Shown here piece by piece: positions 4,597 through 11,219 of a stretch of DNA of 20,634 nucleotides. Within the stretch, counting starts at the first letter, position 1. Every line of letters starts with the position of its first letter. Below the pieces are notes generated by a model. That model was not told the DNA's origin and did no database searches. It saw only the letters and a program-made list of their open reading frames with translations. Source of the DNA: a virus; IMG/VR virus record IMGVR_UViG_3300047319_001270, positions 1 through 20,634 of that record. One strand, 5' to 3'. The translations under genes were made by a program, and so were the position numbers.

Positions 4597-4938
4597 ATGA
4601 ATCGACCGCAACTCGCCGCACTACCAAAACACATGCTCGTCGAGCTTTACCGACGGGCGATCGGAGCGCCGGGCGACTATGCCCGGAACCCGAAATCGTT
4701 CTACCTAAAGGCGCTCGACGCCAGGGAGGGAGCCGAACTGATCCAAATACTCTCGACCATCGAGCGCAAGCCGCGGAAAATCTCACGGCCGACGCTCGAA
4801 AAGCAGAACGCACTAAAGAATGCGAAGGAATACCGCGCAATCTGTAAGGCGCTCGTTACATGGGGCGATGACCTGCTAGAGAACCGCGAAGCCCTGCGCA
4901 AGCTACAGGATCGCGCGCGTATAGCACTAGATGAATGA
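4597..4938 (+). CDS. 113-residue basic helical phage protein
   Basis: The protein starts MNRPQLAALPKHMLVELYRR and ends KLQDRARIALDE. It has about twenty Lys/Arg and a helical make-up, with RKISRPTLEKQNALKNAKEY as a basic middle. The ribosome site is poor (AGG 8 bp upstream), so translation may depend on read-through from 4303. I recognise no family. Strong terminator hairpins lie downstream. Confidence 0.6.
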   Translation: MNRPQLAALPKHMLVELYRRAIGAPGDYARNPKSFYLKALDAREGAELIQILSTIERKPRKISRPTLEKQNALKNAKEYRAICKALVTWGDDLLENREALRKLQDRARIALDE

Positions 4939-4946
4939 TTCGGCTT

Positions 4947-5038
4947 GCCCGACCGCCAAATCGGGCTTCCGACCTTTCTGCATTAGGATCATGGGTGGCA
5001 ACCCGATCCGCCGCGCCGCTCGCTTGAGCGGCTTTTTT
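4947..5038 (+). terminator. Three hairpins ending in a strong intrinsic terminator
   Basis: GCCCGA/TCGGGC (4947-4966), GGATC-GGGT/ACCC-GATCC with a 2-nt bulge (4986-5009) and GCCGCTC/GAGCGGC (5015-5032) follow the gene at 4597. The last is followed by six T (5033-5038) and is the true terminator. The first two may be part of a structured 3' UTR or of a short RNA. Confidence 0.85.
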
Positions 5039-5144
5039 ATTGCACAACTGGATTCGCGCGATCGCGCATGATTGCATCGGCCCATCGGGGGGATAGGTTG
5101 TCGACGCTTGGCCCTTCTACTTCACCGCTCTTTGAGCTTGCCGC

Positions 5145-5237
5145 TCGGGTTTCATGCCTCCCGCCGATCGCGCGGGGAGAGGACGCGCGGAAAGGGCGGC
5201 TCATCGCATTGCGCGACAGACGAGGCATGAAACCCGA
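5145..5237. repeat. Branched long inverted repeat between converging terminators
   Basis: TCGGGTTTCATGCCTC (5145-5160) pairs perfectly with 5222-5237. Inside are a nested arm, CCGCC/GGCGG (5161-5165, 5195-5199) around CGCGCG/CGCGCG (5169-5174, 5184-5189), and a second arm TCGC/GCGA (5204-5216). The result is a three-way junction of 93 nt. It lies between the plus terminator at 5015-5038 and the minus terminator at 5301-5339, so neither flanking transcript should cover it. No gene or good promoter is seen in 5039-5300. Confidence 0.55.
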
Positions 5238-5300
5238 AGGGCGCCGCTTACGCCGGCGAGTCGGCCTGATGTTGACTCAGGACTTGTGTTTTCGCGGAGC

Positions 5301-5339
5301 AAAAAGAAAGGGCGCCGAGGTGTGACCCTGGCGCCCTTT
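5301..5339 (-). terminator. Strong intrinsic terminator for the minus strand
   Basis: AAAGGGCGCC (5307-5316) and GGCGCCCTTT (5330-5339) form a perfect 10-bp stem. On the minus strand it is followed by CTTTTTGC, giving the U tail. It ends the minus transcripts that start near 5640 and 6230. On the plus strand the tail is only TTTAA. Confidence 0.8.
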
Positions 5340-5444
5340 AACCACTGCTACGGAGAGATTTTGCGGACTACTTGAACATGACAGAATTGTACTTTAGCGT
5401 AACGCTACCTGTCAATACCCTCAGGAGATGAAACACACCGAAAT

Positions 5445-5600
5445 TTAGTGCGTTGCGTTCAGGCAACGCAAAAACTCCATCCGCTCGTCGTGGCTCAACT
5501 TCGATACCGCTATCAAAAACTCCTGCTCGCTCATCACCGTCGGCTCACCGATCGGTGCGAGATCGTTACCATTCGAGCTATTCTTTTGCTGGCTAAACAT
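5445..5600 (-). CDS. 51-residue small protein downstream of the HTH regulator
   Basis: I place the start at 5600 (MFSQQKNSSNGNDLAPIGEP) because the longer alternative at 5654 would lie within the promoter -10. AGGA is 12 bp upstream, which is far. The second half, MSEQEFLIAVSKLSHDERMEF then LRCLNATH, reads as an acidic helix pair and may itself be the translated part, starting at the internal Met. It is the last gene before the minus terminator. The function is unknown. Confidence 0.5.
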   Translation of the reverse strand: MFSQQKNSSNGNDLAPIGEPTVMSEQEFLIAVSKLSHDERMEFLRCLNATH

Positions 5601-5649
5601 GATCTTCGTCTGTCCTGGGGGTCGTGTCGGCACGGCACCGACGGAATTG

Positions 5650-5679
5650 ATCATACCCCTACTCGCAAACGTATCACAA
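5650..5679 (-). promoter_or_regulatory. Promoter for the 51-residue gene
   Basis: On the minus strand TTGTGA (5679-5674) and TATGAT (5655-5650) are spaced by 18 bp. A direct repeat of GTGTAAAA lies about 25-45 bp further upstream (around 5700-5720), possibly a regulator site. Confidence 0.5.
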
Positions 5680-5754
5680 GAAAATTGTAGCCGTTGTTTT
5701 ACACATTTTTACACGGACACAGGAAACAATTACCGTAGCTTTTGTGGTAGGCGC

Positions 5755-6180
5755 TTACTTGTCGTACTTGCTCGACATCACTTGCAGCAAGGCCGTCTGC
5801 GCGCGCAGCGGGTTGTCGCGGTAGAGCTTGATCGCCGTTTCGAGGAACGCCAGTTCGTCGGCGTCGGTCGGTTCAGCCGATGCGTCTTGCGGGGCCGACT
5901 TTTCGACGCTCGCGCGCACTGGCTGCTTCTTGTCGTGCGCCTGATCCATCCAGCCATGCGGCAAGCCTAGAGCTTGCTCGATCTGCCGTGCGGCGGTCGG
6001 CCCGATGTTCTTATATCGGGTGTTGATGTGCGACATATACGCCTGGCGGATGCCTAGCTTCTCACCAAACAATTTAAGCATTCCCTTCTCTGGCGCACCC
6101 GGATCATCCTGCCGGGTAGTTTCTTTGAATCGCTCGAATAGGTGTTGGTAATTTCGGAATCGAATCTCTGAGATGTCCAT
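5755..6180 (-). CDS. Cro/CI-type HTH transcriptional regulator
   Basis: The 141-residue protein has a helix-turn-helix at about residues 34-80: KLFGEKLGIRQAYMSHINTR, then NIGPTAARQIEQALGLPHGW. The GWMDQ ending of the HTH domain is typical of repressor-like proteins of betaproteobacterial phages. The C-terminal 55 residues carry no S24 peptidase serine/lysine motif, so RecA-driven self-cleavage is not expected. GGGA lies 7 bp before the ATG. It is divergent from the early gene at 6389 and probably acts as the lysogeny repressor or a Cro-like antirepressor at the sites around 6324-6357. Confidence 0.75.
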   Translation of the reverse strand: MDISEIRFRNYQHLFERFKETTRQDDPGAPEKGMLKLFGEKLGIRQAYMSHINTRYKNIGPTAARQIEQALGLPHGWMDQAHDKKQPVRASVEKSAPQDASAEPTDADELAFLETAIKLYRDNPLRAQTALLQVMSSKYDK

Positions 6181-6232
6181 TTTCTGTCCCGTTCAGCAGT
6201 GGTTTTATGGTTTCTGTGCAGCTATGAGAAGA

Positions 6233-6262
6233 ACCATACCACGCAGGTAAGACTTCCCGCAA
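6233..6262 (-). promoter_or_regulatory. Probable promoter of the HTH regulator
   Basis: On the minus strand TTGCGG (6262-6257) and TATGGT (6238-6233) are spaced by 18 bp, placing the transcript start about 45-50 nt before the regulator ATG. The match is fair, not strong. Confidence 0.4.
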
Positions 6263-6323
6263 CACCTCAACACATAAAACAGACAGTTCGCGTCCCGTTT
6301 TCTCATACCTAAAACTATCAAAA

Positions 6324-6357
6324 TGAGCTTGCATGCTCACCATAGGATAGCTATACT
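6324..6357 (+). promoter_or_regulatory. Early rightward promoter with overlapping dyad
   Basis: TTGCAT (6329-6334) and TATACT (6352-6357) have an ideal 17-bp spacer. The -35 is enclosed by the dyad TGAGC (6324-6328) and GCTCA (6335-6339), a natural repressor site. This promoter drives the replication genes from 6389 on, in the position of a lambda PR. Confidence 0.75.
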
Positions 6358-6388
6358 CTCCACATCGAATCTCGGAGAGGGGTTAAAC

Positions 6389-6727
6389 ATGCAGGGCAAT
6401 CAGAACATGTACGGCGTCGCGCCAGAGCTTGATGAACAGATGCGCGGTCTTCCAATGCTGACCGCTCACCGGGTATGGAAGCAAGCCGGCACGCCAGTCA
6501 TGCGGGTGATCTGCGAGACGGCGGGCGTCCGTTACGAGAGCTTTGCGCTCGTTCGCATCGGAAAGAAGAATTTCACGTACACGAACGGCCGGCTCTTGCA
6601 GTACGCGATTTTCATGGCGCTCGGCGTCGTCGTGAACCTCGACACCCTTTGCAATGCGATCGCCTATCGCGAGCACGAGGAAAGCGAAGAGAGGCGCGCA
6701 TTCGAAGCCGCAAAGGTGTCGGCGTGA
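6389..6727 (+). CDS. 112-residue early protein opposite the repressor
   Basis: I choose the ATG at 6389 (GAGAGGGG 6-7 bp upstream) over one at 6323 that lies within the promoter. The product starts MQGNQNMYGVAPELDEQMRG and contains HRVWKQAGTPVMRVICETAG and LLQYAIFMALGVVVNLDTLC. Its position just after the early promoter is that of a cro or cII gene, and the segment VWKQAGTPVMRVICETAGVR might hold a helix-turn-helix, but I cannot confirm a fold. The stop overlaps the GTG of the DUF1376 gene. Confidence 0.65.
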   Translation: MQGNQNMYGVAPELDEQMRGLPMLTAHRVWKQAGTPVMRVICETAGVRYESFALVRIGKKNFTYTNGRLLQYAIFMALGVVVNLDTLCNAIAYREHEESEERRAFEAAKVSA

Positions 6728-7575
6728 ACTACTACCAACACCACATCGGCGATTTCAATTCGGGAACCGTCCGTATGCCGCAGCTTGCCCGCTGGCTCTA
6801 TCGGGACATGATCGAAGTCTACTACGACACAGAGAAGCCGCTTCCGGCCGATTTCGAGGTTCTTTGCATGAGCATAGGCGCAGTCGGCGAAGAACAGCGC
6901 GCCGCGGTCAAGATCGTTCTGACGCTGAAGTTCAAATTGCAAGACGACGGCTATCACCATGATCGGTGTGATAGCGAGATAGAGAAATATCGCGCAAAGG
7001 CTGACTCAGCAAGCGTTCGCGGGAAACTTGGAGGAAGGCCGCGCAAAGCCGACGCAAAGCTACAGGAAAGCTATAGCTTTCCTGTAGCTAACCAACAGGA
7101 TAGCAATAGCCAAGCTAACGAAACCTATTCGCAAGCAAACCAAGAACCAATAACCAATAACCAAGAACCAGAAGAAAAGCAGAAAAGCACTGCGCGCTCT
7201 TCGATCGCTCGCGCTACGCGCTTTGACGCCCGCAAATGGCTGATCGAGCAGGGTGTCGATCCGAAAGTCGCGGATGACTGGCTAAAGGTCCGCAAGGCGA
7301 AGCGCCTGGCGAGCACGGAAACCGCCTTTGCAGACACCGCGGAGCAAGCGGCGCTCGCAGGGTTGTCGATGGATGAAACGATCCGGTTGTGCGTGGTGCG
7401 CGGATGGGGCGGGTTCAAAGCATCGTGGGATCGCGACGACGGCGCAACGTCGATCGCCCTGCAAGCGCAACGAAAAGCCGGGTCGCGGGCGGGTGCGAAT
7501 ACTACCCAAAAGAGCAGATTTGATTTAAAATCGACGACATACGACGGCCCCGTTGATGCGCCGTTCGACTTCTGA
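6724..7575 (+). CDS. DUF1376 phage replication protein
   Basis: The GTG start at 6724 overlaps the previous stop (GTGA). The N-terminus NYYQHHIGDFNSGTVRMPQL, LYRDMIEVYYDTEKPLPADF and the later CDSEIEKYRAKADSASVRG are the core of DUF1376, found in phage replication proteins next to DnaC-type loaders. A Gln/Asn-rich linker (about residues 112-150) joins it to a C-terminal helical domain with WLKVRKAKRLASTETAFADT, similar to regions that bind DNA or the loader. The linker is encoded by the palindrome and 7-bp repeats described separately, so the gene may carry the origin, as lambda O does. Length is 283 residues. Confidence 0.8.
   Translation: MNYYQHHIGDFNSGTVRMPQLARWLYRDMIEVYYDTEKPLPADFEVLCMSIGAVGEEQRAAVKIVLTLKFKLQDDGYHHDRCDSEIEKYRAKADSASVRGKLGGRPRKADAKLQESYSFPVANQQDSNSQANETYSQANQEPITNNQEPEEKQKSTARSSIARATRFDARKWLIEQGVDPKVADDWLKVRKAKRLASTETAFADTAEQAALAGLSMDETIRLCVVRGWGGFKASWDRDDGATSIALQAQRKAGSRAGANTTQKSRFDLKSTTYDGPVDAPFDF
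7058..7172. repeat. 32-bp palindrome and 7-bp tandem repeats: candidate lytic origin
   Basis: Positions 7058-7073 (beginning AGCTACAGG) are the exact reverse complement of 7074-7089, giving a 32-bp palindrome with no loop. From 7138 to 7172 there are five 7-bp units of the AACCAAG/AACCAAT type, four exact in their first six bases. The stretch is AT-rich against the GC-rich surroundings. All of it lies inside a replication gene. Confidence 0.55.
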
Positions 7576-7587
7576 CCGGGAGAGGAA

Positions 7588-8367
7588 ATGAAGGCAATCG
7601 AAACGGAACGCTTGAACTGCGAAACGCACGGCGAATATTTCGCCCGCGCCATCCTCGCGCGTGACGGCACGCCGATCCTGCGCATCGCGCACTGCGGCAA
7701 GTGCGCCCAGGTCGAAGCCGATCAGCGCGAGTCGGAAGAAGCGGCGAAAGAGGCGGCAGCGCGTCAAGCGCGCATCGAAGCGCGGTTTGCGCAGTCGGGC
7801 ATTCCGGGCGGGTTCGTCGATCGCACTTTCGACACGTTCGCGGCAGAAACGGACGATCATCAATTGGCGCTCGACCGTTGCAAGCGATTCGCCGACGGCT
7901 TCCAAGCGGCACTGTCGAGCGGCGCATCGATTGTCATGCTCGGCAACATCGGAACCGGAAAGACGCACCTTGCGGTCGCAATCGCGCATCAGGTCATGGC
8001 GCGCGCGCATACGGTCATGTACAGCACGGCGATGGAACTCGTCGCCCGGATTCGCGACACGATGCGGCGCGACGCGACGGTGAGCACGACGGAGCTTGTC
8101 GACATGGCCGGCGCGGTCGATCTGCTGATTCTCGACGAGTTCGGCGTTCAAGGCGCGACCGAAGACGTGCGCGCGCACCTGACGAACGTGCTCGATCGCC
8201 GCTATCGCAACGCGAAGCCGACGATTCTGATTTCGAACATGACCGGCCCGGAGTTCGCCGAGTACGTCGGCGATCGAGTTGCCGACCGGCTGCGCGAGCG
8301 ATCCCGCGCGATCCAGTTCAATTGGGAATCGCAGCGCACGAAAAACCGTCTCGCCGCTGGCTTCTGA
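7588..8367 (+). CDS. DnaC/IstB-like helicase loader ATPase
   Basis: The 259-residue protein has Walker A GNIGTGKT (119-126), Walker B LLILDE (179-184), sensor-like PTILISN (211-217) and the arginine-bearing DRVADRLRE (229-237), the standard DnaC-type AAA+ order. The N-terminus carries Cys11, His14, Cys36 and Cys39, a likely zinc ribbon as in many phage loaders. It would load the host replicative helicase at the phage origin together with the DUF1376 protein just upstream (12-bp gap, GGGAGAGG ribosome site). Length and domain order are normal for the family. Confidence 0.88.
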   Translation: MKAIETERLNCETHGEYFARAILARDGTPILRIAHCGKCAQVEADQRESEEAAKEAAARQARIEARFAQSGIPGGFVDRTFDTFAAETDDHQLALDRCKRFADGFQAALSSGASIVMLGNIGTGKTHLAVAIAHQVMARAHTVMYSTAMELVARIRDTMRRDATVSTTELVDMAGAVDLLILDEFGVQGATEDVRAHLTNVLDRRYRNAKPTILISNMTGPEFAEYVGDRVADRLRERSRAIQFNWESQRTKNRLAAGF

Positions 8368-8594
8368 TGACATGGGAGCGGCGGGGCGACACCCGCGATC
8401 CAGTCGACATTTTGATTGAGCGCGAGCAGCGCGACCCGCAATGCAAACACTGCCTTTGGTCGATCGGCAAAACGGAACTGTTAGGGGATTGGATATGCGC
8501 GAAGCAACGAGTAATGCGTCGGCGGTGCAGCGAGTGGCGGTCTTTGCAAGCGTACATCGAGCACTCGAAAGCGTATTCGAAACGATCGCTCTAG
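8367..8594 (+). CDS. 75-residue Cys-containing small protein
   Basis: The ATG overlaps the loader stop (TGATG). The product MTWERRGDTRDPVDILIERE is followed by QCKHC (Cys26, Cys29), WICAK (Cys44) and RRCSEW (Cys54), so a four-Cys zinc site is possible. The end is Arg/Lys rich. The last 100 bp overlap the start of the next gene in another frame. The family is not recognised, but similar small zinc proteins often sit between loader and late-regulator genes in phages. Confidence 0.6.
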   Translation: MTWERRGDTRDPVDILIEREQRDPQCKHCLWSIGKTELLGDWICAKQRVMRRRCSEWRSLQAYIEHSKAYSKRSL

Positions 8595-9100
8595 CGTCGG
8601 CCGTCAAGGTTCCCGGCTATTCCGAATCCGTCGCGCGCAGCACTGTCACCGAGAAACGGGATTGGACGGACCGCATTACCGATGCGGCATGGGCGATGCA
8701 AGCCATCGACTCGACACTGAGCGCCATCGAGCGCGCCGCAGTCATCGCGCGCTATCACCGCGACCCTGGCACGCTGCGCAAGTACGAGGGGCGCCGGTGG
8801 AGCGCGGAGAAGGCCGACGACGCCGATCAGAAGCACGCGCACGCGCTCGCATTGATCAAGTTCCACCTCACCCATATGCACGCGAACGCGGCGCTTCTGG
8901 AAGCCGTTATAGAGCGCGAATTCACGTTCGGCGAGGCGTATATGGAAACGACGCGGCAGATCGGCGACCGGCTCGGCGTCTCCGCAATGGCCGTCTCGCG
9001 CCTCGCGCAGAAAGTCGCGCGCGCCGTGCATGCGCTCGAAGTGCGCGCGCACCAGGCGCTAAAGGAGCGTTTCGCCGAGCTTGGCTTTGTGCCGAACTAA
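8495..9100 (+). CDS. HTH protein, possible Q-like late regulator
   Basis: AGGGGA 6 bp before the ATG at 8495 sets the start; the gene overlaps the previous one by 100 bp. The C-terminus has ETTRQIGDRLGVSAMAVSRL, a clear helix-turn-helix of the sigma region 4 type, followed by a long helix. The middle has DAAWAMQAIDSTLSAIERAA and VIARYHRD, as in some phage antitermination Q or late-regulator proteins. Position at the end of the replication operon fits a late or middle regulator. I cannot separate this from a sigma-like or repressor role. Confidence 0.6.
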   Translation: MREATSNASAVQRVAVFASVHRALESVFETIALASAVKVPGYSESVARSTVTEKRDWTDRITDAAWAMQAIDSTLSAIERAAVIARYHRDPGTLRKYEGRRWSAEKADDADQKHAHALALIKFHLTHMHANAALLEAVIEREFTFGEAYMETTRQIGDRLGVSAMAVSRLAQKVARAVHALEVRAHQALKERFAELGFVPN

Positions 9101-9114
9101 TTTCATCTCTTGTT

Positions 9115-9154
9115 GGTGAAAAGTGCTTGACACCGCTCACCGACAAGGTATGAT
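9115..9154 (+). promoter_or_regulatory. Promoter P5 of the recombination operon, with its own dyad
   Basis: TTGACA (9127-9132) and TATGAT (9149-9154) are spaced by 16 bp. A 27-bp dyad covers the -35: GGTGA (9115-9119), GTG (9123-9125), CAC (9131-9133), TCACC (9137-9141). It is unlike the AACAGTCAA operators, so this operon answers to another regulator, although the -10 context TATGATTCA is shared. Confidence 0.7.
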
Positions 9155-9197
9155 TCATCTCAGCAGCACAACACACACCAGCGAAAGGAAACACGAT

Positions 9198-9425
9198 ATG
9201 AGCCAGTCCAAAACTCCCGCGCAGTTCGCAGAAGTGATCGCCGCCGCGCGATTCTCCGCACAAGCAGGCGTCGAAGTCGCACAAAGGCTGATCCAGTCCG
9301 AAGGCGGCGACGTCCGATCGAATCACATTCACTTGCGCCAGCAGCAAGAGCGCGCCGCAGAAATCGAACGCCAGATCGAAATAATAGAACGGATGGTCGA
9401 CTTCTTCGCAAAGGTGTCGGCATGA
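9198..9425 (+). CDS. 75-residue helical protein, first gene of the recombination operon
   Basis: The product MSQSKTPAQFAEVIAAARFS has a long helical end, RQQQERAAEIERQIEIIERM, of coiled-coil type. AAAGGA lies about 10 bp before the ATG at 9198. An earlier in-frame start at 9123 falls inside promoter P5. It leads the operon that carries ERF and SSB, so a role in recombination or its control is possible but unproven. Confidence 0.65.
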   Translation: MSQSKTPAQFAEVIAAARFSAQAGVEVAQRLIQSEGGDVRSNHIHLRQQQERAAEIERQIEIIERMVDFFAKVSA

Positions 9426-9511
9426 GCGAGAGCATGTTTGATTGGATTCTCGCTATCGGCTTTGGCCTGTTTCTCGGTTATTGCGCCGCACAGGGGATTT
9501 ATCCGATATGA
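9422..9511 (+). CDS. 29-residue membrane peptide
   Basis: MSESMFDWILAIGFGLFLGY and CAAQGIYPI form a single hydrophobic segment of about 20 residues. The start and stop both overlap neighbours (ATGA on each side), so translation is coupled. The function is unknown. Confidence 0.55.
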   Translation: MSESMFDWILAIGFGLFLGYCAAQGIYPI

Positions 9512-9603
9512 GCGACGACGACCGCGAAGCGCAGCAATACCTTGAAGAACAAGAGCAGCAATATCTCGAACTTAGCGGAGAGAACGAAAATGAAAACGTC
9601 TGA
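9508..9603 (+). CDS. 31-residue acidic Gln/Glu-rich peptide
   Basis: The product MSDDDREAQQYLEEQEQQYL ends LSGENENENV. It starts on the ATGA overlap with the membrane peptide and overlaps the ERF start by 14 bp. Its end carries the GGAGAG ribosome site of the ERF gene, so it may act as a leader that couples ERF translation. There is no known family. Confidence 0.45.
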   Translation: MSDDDREAQQYLEEQEQQYLELSGENENENV

Positions 9604-10228
9604 AAGCATCAGCAAGATCGCCCCGGCCCTGTTGCAAGCTCAGCGCGCGATCGGATTCGCCGCGAAGGGCGCGAACAATCCGCACTTTAAGAGCAAGTAC
9701 GCCGACCTTCCGGCCGTCATCGACGCCGTGAAAGGGCCGCTGAACGAGGCGGGCATAATCTTCATCCAGTCGCCGGCGCCGTCCGATGACGGCAAGCTCC
9801 ACCTCACGACTCGCTTGATTCACGAATCGGGCGAATGGATCGAATCGACGGCCGTTACGCCGCTGCAAAAGTCCGATCCGCAAGGCGTCGGAAGCGCGAT
9901 CACGTACATGCGCCGCTACTCGCTGGCAGCGATTACGGGTCTGTATCAAGACGACGACGACGGCAACGCCGCATCGGGCGTCGGGCAACAGCAGCACCGC
10001 CAGCAAGCGCCGCAAGCGAAGCAAGCGATGAAACCCGTCGACGTGAAGCGCCATATCGCCGCGATCAAAGGCGCCAAGACCGGCGAAGCACTGAAGGCAG
10101 CGTTCGCCGCCGCGCGCACACAAGCGGCCGAATTGAACGACGAAGCAGCGTTCGCGCAGTTCCAAGCGGCGAAGCAAGAGGTGATCGACGCGCACACGAA
10201 GCAAGAGCCGGCCGAAGCCGCGGCATGA
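9590..10228 (+). CDS. erf: ERF-family single-strand annealing protein
   Basis: The 212-residue protein has the ERF core in residues 15-125: QRAIGFAAKGANNPHFKSKY, ADLPAVIDAVKGPLNEAGI, then QGVGSAITYMRRYSLAAITG and the acidic DDDDGN. This recombinase class anneals complementary single strands, as P22 Erf does, and serves phage recombination and genome circularisation or repair. A Gln-rich linker and an Ala-rich helical tail follow, a normal layout. GGAGA lies 7 bp before the ATG at 9590. SSB is two genes downstream, the usual partner. Confidence 0.9.
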   Translation: MKTSESISKIAPALLQAQRAIGFAAKGANNPHFKSKYADLPAVIDAVKGPLNEAGIIFIQSPAPSDDGKLHLTTRLIHESGEWIESTAVTPLQKSDPQGVGSAITYMRRYSLAAITGLYQDDDDGNAASGVGQQQHRQQAPQAKQAMKPVDVKRHIAAIKGAKTGEALKAAFAAARTQAAELNDEAAFAQFQAAKQEVIDAHTKQEPAEAAA

Positions 10229-10428
10229 TCCGCAACCGCCCATCCTTCCGCGCCATGCTCGAATCAATCGACGCACTCGGTCGCGGAAGGGAATCAACGA
10301 CCGCGCTGCTGCATGCGGCATGCGCGGATTTTGCTGAAACGATCGCGGAGCTATCCGGGCAGCGATGCGAAGTTAAGATCGGCTCAGTTCCAATTACCCG
10401 AAACCCGACGCGCCAAGCGCGCGCTTAA
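10225..10428 (+). CDS. 67-residue unknown protein between ERF and SSB
   Basis: It starts on the ATGA overlap with the ERF stop. The product begins [20 protein letters not shown] and runs through [20 protein letters not shown] to a basic end, NPTRQARA. It is a helical protein with no clear motif. Placement between two single-strand DNA proteins suggests an accessory role in recombination, which is inference only. Confidence 0.6.
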   Translation: MIRNRPSFRAMLESIDALGRGRESTTALLHAACADFAETIAELSGQRCEVKIGSVPITRNPTRQARA

Positions 10429-10451
10429 TTGAAGCAGAAGAGAGGAACGAT

Positions 10452-10910
10452 ATGGCTAGTTATCAACGCGTGATCATCGTCGGCAATTTGGGCGCGGACC
10501 CTGAAACCCGCTACCTGCCGAACGGCGATGCTGTGACGAACATGCGCATCGCAGTGTCGGAACGCTGGAAGAACGCCAGCGGCGAGCCGCAGGAGCGCAC
10601 CGAATGGTTCACGGCGGTCGCATTCAAGCGCCTCGCGGAAATCGCAAATGAATATCTGCGCAAGGGTTCGTCGGTGCTCGTTGAAGGCAAGATGCAGACG
10701 CGCAAATGGCAAGCGCAGGACGGCAGCGACCGCTACACGACCGAGCTTCGCGTCGACAACCTGACGATGCTCGGATCGCGCGCGGAAGGCGAGCAGCAGC
10801 GCGGCAACCCGAGCACCGGAGCGCCGCGCCAGCAGCGCACGAATCAGCGCCAGCAGCCGCAGCAGCCGAGCGGCGGGTTCGATGACGACGACTCGGATAT
10901 TCCCTTCTGA
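10452..10910 (+). CDS. ssb: Single-stranded DNA-binding protein
   Basis: The 152-residue protein has the OB fold of bacterial [23 protein letters not shown] at the start, [20 protein letters not shown], then [21 protein letters not shown] Gln/Arg-rich linker leads to the acidic tip DDDDSDIPF, the standard tail that recruits recombination and replication partners. AGAGGA lies 6 bp before the ATG. It would protect single strands in phage replication and work with ERF. Confidence 0.96.
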   Translation: MASYQRVIIVGNLGADPETRYLPNGDAVTNMRIAVSERWKNASGEPQERTEWFTAVAFKRLAEIANEYLRKGSSVLVEGKMQTRKWQAQDGSDRYTTELRVDNLTMLGSRAEGEQQRGNPSTGAPRQQRTNQRQQPQQPSGGFDDDDSDIPF

Positions 10911-10955
10911 CGATCAATCGCCCGGCCCCGCGCCGGGCATCACCCGAGCCAAATA

Positions 10956-11174
10956 ATGACCGAATACACGAAGAACAGCGCCGAAGCATCGATCGAACTG
11001 CGTGCGGCCCTGCACAAGCTCGAACAGACGATGACGAGCGGCGTAAACAGCGCGACCGTCGGCCTAGCGATGACCGTGCAACGCCTGGCGGTGACGCTGC
11101 TCGAATCGATCGTCGAAGAGCGATGCGCTCAGATCGGCGCGAATCTGACGCTCAAACACGCGCGAAACGCTTGA
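10956..11174 (+). CDS. 72-residue helical protein
   Basis: The product starts MTEYTKNSAEASIELRAALH and is helical throughout, with VGLAMTVQRLAVTLLESIVE as an amphipathic stretch. A GCCCGGC/GCCGGGC hairpin (about 10920-10940) separates it from ssb. Its stop codon lies inside the -35 of the next promoter. The function is unknown. Confidence 0.6.
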   Translation: MTEYTKNSAEASIELRAALHKLEQTMTSGVNSATVGLAMTVQRLAVTLLESIVEERCAQIGANLTLKHARNA

Positions 11175-11199
11175 CGGTATCGCACCGCGAGGGTATTCT
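11171..11199 (+). promoter_or_regulatory. Promoter before the exonuclease operon
   Basis: TTGACG (11171-11176) and TATTCT (11194-11199) have an ideal 17-bp spacer. Transcription would start near 11206, only about 15 nt before a terminator hairpin at 11220. Confidence 0.65.
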
Positions 11200-11219
11200 A
11201 GCAACGTGGTGAGAACGCA

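Noticed and set aside
6104-6343. Minus-strand frame of 79 codons over the switch region
   Set aside because: It overlaps the HTH gene start in another frame and covers both divergent promoters, which are better supported.
7701-8594. Plus-strand frame of 297 codons
   Set aside because: Most of it is a shadow of the loader; only the last 75 codons, starting at 8367, look real and are annotated.
7525-8607. Minus-strand frame of 360 codons
   Set aside because: It is antisense to the DnaC-like loader and lacks any motif; a typical shadow in GC-rich DNA.
9572-10321. Minus-strand frame of 249 codons
   Set aside because: It is antisense to the ERF gene, with Arg/Leu-rich composition and no ribosome site.
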